A stretch of DNA of 6,972 nucleotides. Origin: an uncultured Anaerococcus sp. GTDB lineage: Bacteria > Bacillota_A > Clostridia > Tissierellales > Peptoniphilaceae. Below are positions 4,775 to 6,972 of the stretch, piece by piece. Position 1 is the stretch's first letter. Each line of letters starts with the position of its first letter. The notes beneath the pieces are model-generated. The model was not told where the DNA came from, made no database searches, and saw only the letters and a program-made list of their open reading frames with translations. The stretch lies in contig CAMEGY010000056.1 in assembly GCA_945916625.1 (NCBI GenBank), positions 1-6,972 of the forward strand. Reading direction: 5' to 3'. The position numbers and the translations under genes are program-made.

Positions 4775-6972
4775 AACAGAAATCCTAGCACCAGTTGGCA
4801 ATCTCGATATGCTTTATGCAGGGATTGCTGCGGGTGCAGATGCATTTTACCTAGCCCTTGATGATTTTGGTGCAAGGGCCTATGCTAAAAATTTTACCCT
4901 AGAAAATATAGAAGGAATTATAGACTACGCCCATTTCTTTGATAGAAAAGTTTTTATTACCATGAATACTTTGATTAAAGATTCTGAGATAGATAGGGCC
5001 ATAGGATATCTAGAAAAACTATATCAATTTGGAGTAGACGGGATTTTGATCCAAGATATAGGTTTTTATTCAATAATTAAAGACCAAGTCCCTGGTCTTG
5101 ACATCCATGCCTCAACTCAAATGGCAGTAAGAGATTATTATGGTGCCAAGGCCCTTATGGATTTAGGATTCAAGCGAATTGTAATTGCTCGCGAAACCCC
5201 AATAGAAGAAATTAGAAAAATTGCCAAACTTCCTTGCGAAAAGGAAGTTTTTGTACATGGATCACTCTGTGTTTCCTTTTCTGGTGAATGTTTGATGAGC
5301 TCCTATTTTGGAGAAAGATCTGCAAACAGGGGAAGGTGTGCGGGTCCTTGCAGGCAAAAATATGACCTAATTAATGATGGAAAAGTTTTAGGAAATGATT
5401 ATTATTTAAACATGAAAGACCTAAATGTCATCGATAATCTTGATGAACTTATAGAATTAGGAATTGACTGCCTAAAGATTGAAGGCAGGATGAAAACTCC
5501 TGAATATGTCTATAATACTGTCCTAGCCTATAGGGATAAATTAAATTTTGGCTCTTATAATAGAGAAGAATTAAGAGACATTACAAATAGGGGCTATACA
5601 AAAGGCTTCATTTTTGGTCAGAAAAAAGATTATATACTTAAGGAAAATGACAGAAAACATAGGTCTGTTGGTAAAGTATCTCTAAAGAATAATAAAAAGG
5701 TCTTCATAACAAATTCAGATTTATCTAAGGGGGATAATCTAGAGGTTAGAACCGAGAGGGATAAGAAACTTCCACTCACACTCACAAAGGGTTTGAAAAA
5801 AGGCCAGATATTTGTTTTAGATCAATATAAGGATGCTAAAATTGATTCTGACATATTAATGCTAAATGCAGAAAATATTAAAGAGGAATTAATAGCAGGT
5901 CTTGATACCTATAAAAACTTACCTATTAAACTTTCCTTTAAGGCACATCTAAACAAAAAGGCAAACTTAAAAGTTACCTATAAAGATACAGAAGTAGAAG
6001 TACAAAGCGATGAACTTATCGAGAAATCTCAAAAAATTTCAATAGATAAAGATGGTATAAGAGAAAACCTAGACAGATTCAATGACGAAATCTTTAAGGC
6101 AGAGGAGATTGCTATAGAAATCGATGAGGAGATTTTTATAAGAAAAAAAACCATCAATGAGCTAAGAAGAGATGCTATTAGTCTTTTAAAAGAACAACTT
6201 GCAAGCCCTTATAAGAGGGAACAAATCACAATTAAAAAAGCTAAATTAAGTGATAATAGGAAAATTAAGCCGGAAAAAAATGTTGAGATTATGACAAATG
6301 ATATCAATCCATCACTTTTACAAGGCTTTGACAACCTATATATAAAATCTTACGATCCAAAATATAAGGGGTTCAATCTCTACCTCAATTTGGATAGCCA
6401 TATGGATTACGAGATAGAAGGTCTATTAGAATACCTAAAAGAAAATTCAATCAAGGGAGTAATCTTCAACAACTATAGGGATTTAGCTTTCATAGATGAT
6501 TTTAAAAGTGCCGGTATAAATATCAGAATAGGAAGGTATCTAAATGTGATAAATTCATACTCTTTTGATTTCTATTCTGACTTTGCAGAAAAAATTGAAT
6601 CCTCAGTAGAAAACACCCTTGATAATATAAATGAAAACTCAAAAAGGTACCCAGTCGAAGCTTTAACTTTTGCAAGGATTGAGCTTATGAATATGGTCCA
6701 CTGTCCGTTTTCTATAATCAAAAAGTGTGGCCTTAAGGGCTGTGAGACTTGCAAATTTAGAGAAGGCGAACTTGTAAATATAAACAAAGATAAGATGAGG
6801 ATCATTAGAAATAATGGTATTAGCAAAATTTATCCTTTAGATGTAGCTGGTATAGATGAAGATTTATTCGCAGACCAAGTATCATACTTAATATCAGTTT
6901 TTTCTGGCAAGGATTTAGATGATTATAGGGAAAAATCTTATAAAGATAGGTTAAATTACAGGAGAGGAGTTA
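4767..6972 (+). CDS. Long U32-family (collagenase-like) protein, probable Fe-S RNA hydroxylase type, 3' end beyond window
   Basis: Translation from ATG 4767 gives 735 codons with no stop, and the next codon begins with A, so the gene continues past the window. The start MNKTEILAPVGN is typical of the family. The U32 signature is exact: EVFVHGSLCVSFSGECLMS (residues 160-178), then RSANRGRCAGPCRQKY (184-199). Cys 168, 175, 191 and 195 match the four that bind [4Fe-4S] in characterised U32 proteins. LKIEGRMKTPEYV (236-248) and RGYTKGF (275-281) are further family marks. Residues about 370-620 fit the DUF3656-type region. A second cluster, Cys 646, 654, 659 and 662, lies near the C-terminus. Although annotated as peptidases, studied relatives such as E. 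coli RlhA (23S rRNA C2501 hydroxylation) and TrhP/YegQ and B. subtilis YrrN/YrrO (tRNA U34 hydroxylation) act on RNA. Which target applies here is unknown. From the RGV ending usual in the family, I expect the stop within a few codons. It overlaps zapA by 8 nt. Confidence 0.92.
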   Translation, partial: MNKTEILAPVGNLDMLYAGIAAGADAFYLALDDFGARAYAKNFTLENIEGIIDYAHFFDRKVFITMNTLIKDSEIDRAIGYLEKLYQFGVDGILIQDIGFYSIIKDQVPGLDIHASTQMAVRDYYGAKALMDLGFKRIVIARETPIEEIRKIAKLPCEKEVFVHGSLCVSFSGECLMSSYFGERSANRGRCAGPCRQKYDLINDGKVLGNDYYLNMKDLNVIDNLDELIELGIDCLKIEGRMKTPEYVYNTVLAYRDKLNFGSYNREELRDITNRGYTKGFIFGQKKDYILKENDRKHRSVGKVSLKNNKKVFITNSDLSKGDNLEVRTERDKKLPLTLTKGLKKGQIFVLDQYKDAKIDSDILMLNAENIKEELIAGLDTYKNLPIKLSFKAHLNKKANLKVTYKDTEVEVQSDELIEKSQKISIDKDGIRENLDRFNDEIFKAEEIAIEIDEEIFIRKKTINELRRDAISLLKEQLASPYKREQITIKKAKLSDNRKIKPEKNVEIMTNDINPSLLQGFDNLYIKSYDPKYKGFNLYLNLDSHMDYEIEGLLEYLKENSIKGVIFNNYRDLAFIDDFKSAGINIRIGRYLNVINSYSFDFYSDFAEKIESSVENTLDNINENSKRYPVEALTFARIELMNMVHCPFSIIKKCGLKGCETCKFREGELVNINKDKMRIIRNNGISKIYPLDVAGIDEDLFADQVSYLISVFSGKDLDDYREKSYKDRLNYRRGV

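Noticed and set aside
4442..4875. Minus-strand ORFs antisense to zapA and the U32 start, rich in Phe/Leu/Ser
   Set aside because: The composition is the mirror of the Lys/Glu-rich coiled coil on the other strand. The apparent hydrophobic (membrane-like) stretches are an artefact.
6572..6826. Minus-strand 84-residue ORF within the U32 gene
   Set aside because: It lies wholly inside an uninterrupted 735-codon plus-strand gene with clear family motifs; no supporting signals.
1..6972. Undescribed defence, mobile or CRISPR-type system
   Set aside because: I saw no direct repeats, transposase or integrase motifs, tRNA-flanked insertion or compositional break. Every large stretch is accounted for by conserved housekeeping genes.

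Overview
The window is a compact, AT-rich, all-plus-strand stretch from a low-GC Gram-positive (Bacillota) bacterium. Three things support this: a tRNA-sensing T-box leader in front of a phenylalanyl-tRNA synthetase operon, strong AGGAGG-type ribosome binding sites, and the gene order TrmH/SpoU methyltransferase - pheS - pheT - zapA, which is familiar from Bacillus and clostridia. The codon style (many CTA, AGG, AGA and ATA codons) and a long U32-family gene directly after zapA fit an anaerobic clostridial or Tissierellia-type lineage such as Anaerococcus or Peptoniphilus. That placement is an inference, not shown by any marker here.

Layout: (1) nt 1-616, the 3' part of a SpoU/TrmH-family RNA 2'-O-ribose methyltransferase gene whose start lies before the window. 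(2) nt 617-838, a T-box riboswitch with a readable antiterminator, a competing terminator and an AT-rich stem III hairpin. (3) nt 852-1874 pheS and nt 1883-4267 pheT, the two subunits of the heterotetrameric PheRS. (4) nt 4277-4774, a ZapA-like cell-division protein with a long coiled-coil tail. (5) nt 4767 to the window edge, 735 codons of a long U32-family protein with two cysteine clusters. It overlaps zapA by 8 nt and is still open at the last base.

How it works together: uncharged tRNA-Phe should stabilise the antiterminator and allow transcription of pheS-pheT. Gaps of 8 and 9 nt, then an 8-nt overlap, with no visible terminator or promoter between genes, suggest that zapA and the U32 gene are on the same tRNA-controlled transcript. 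Four of the five proteins act on RNA or are predicted to (rRNA/tRNA methylation, the two aminoacylation subunits, probable RNA hydroxylation); ZapA is the exception. I see no mobile element, CRISPR array, tRNA or rRNA gene. The content is mostly conserved housekeeping. The points most worth a second look are the compact T-box stem I without an obvious Phe specifier, the extended ZapA, and the U32 protein with its two Cys clusters.
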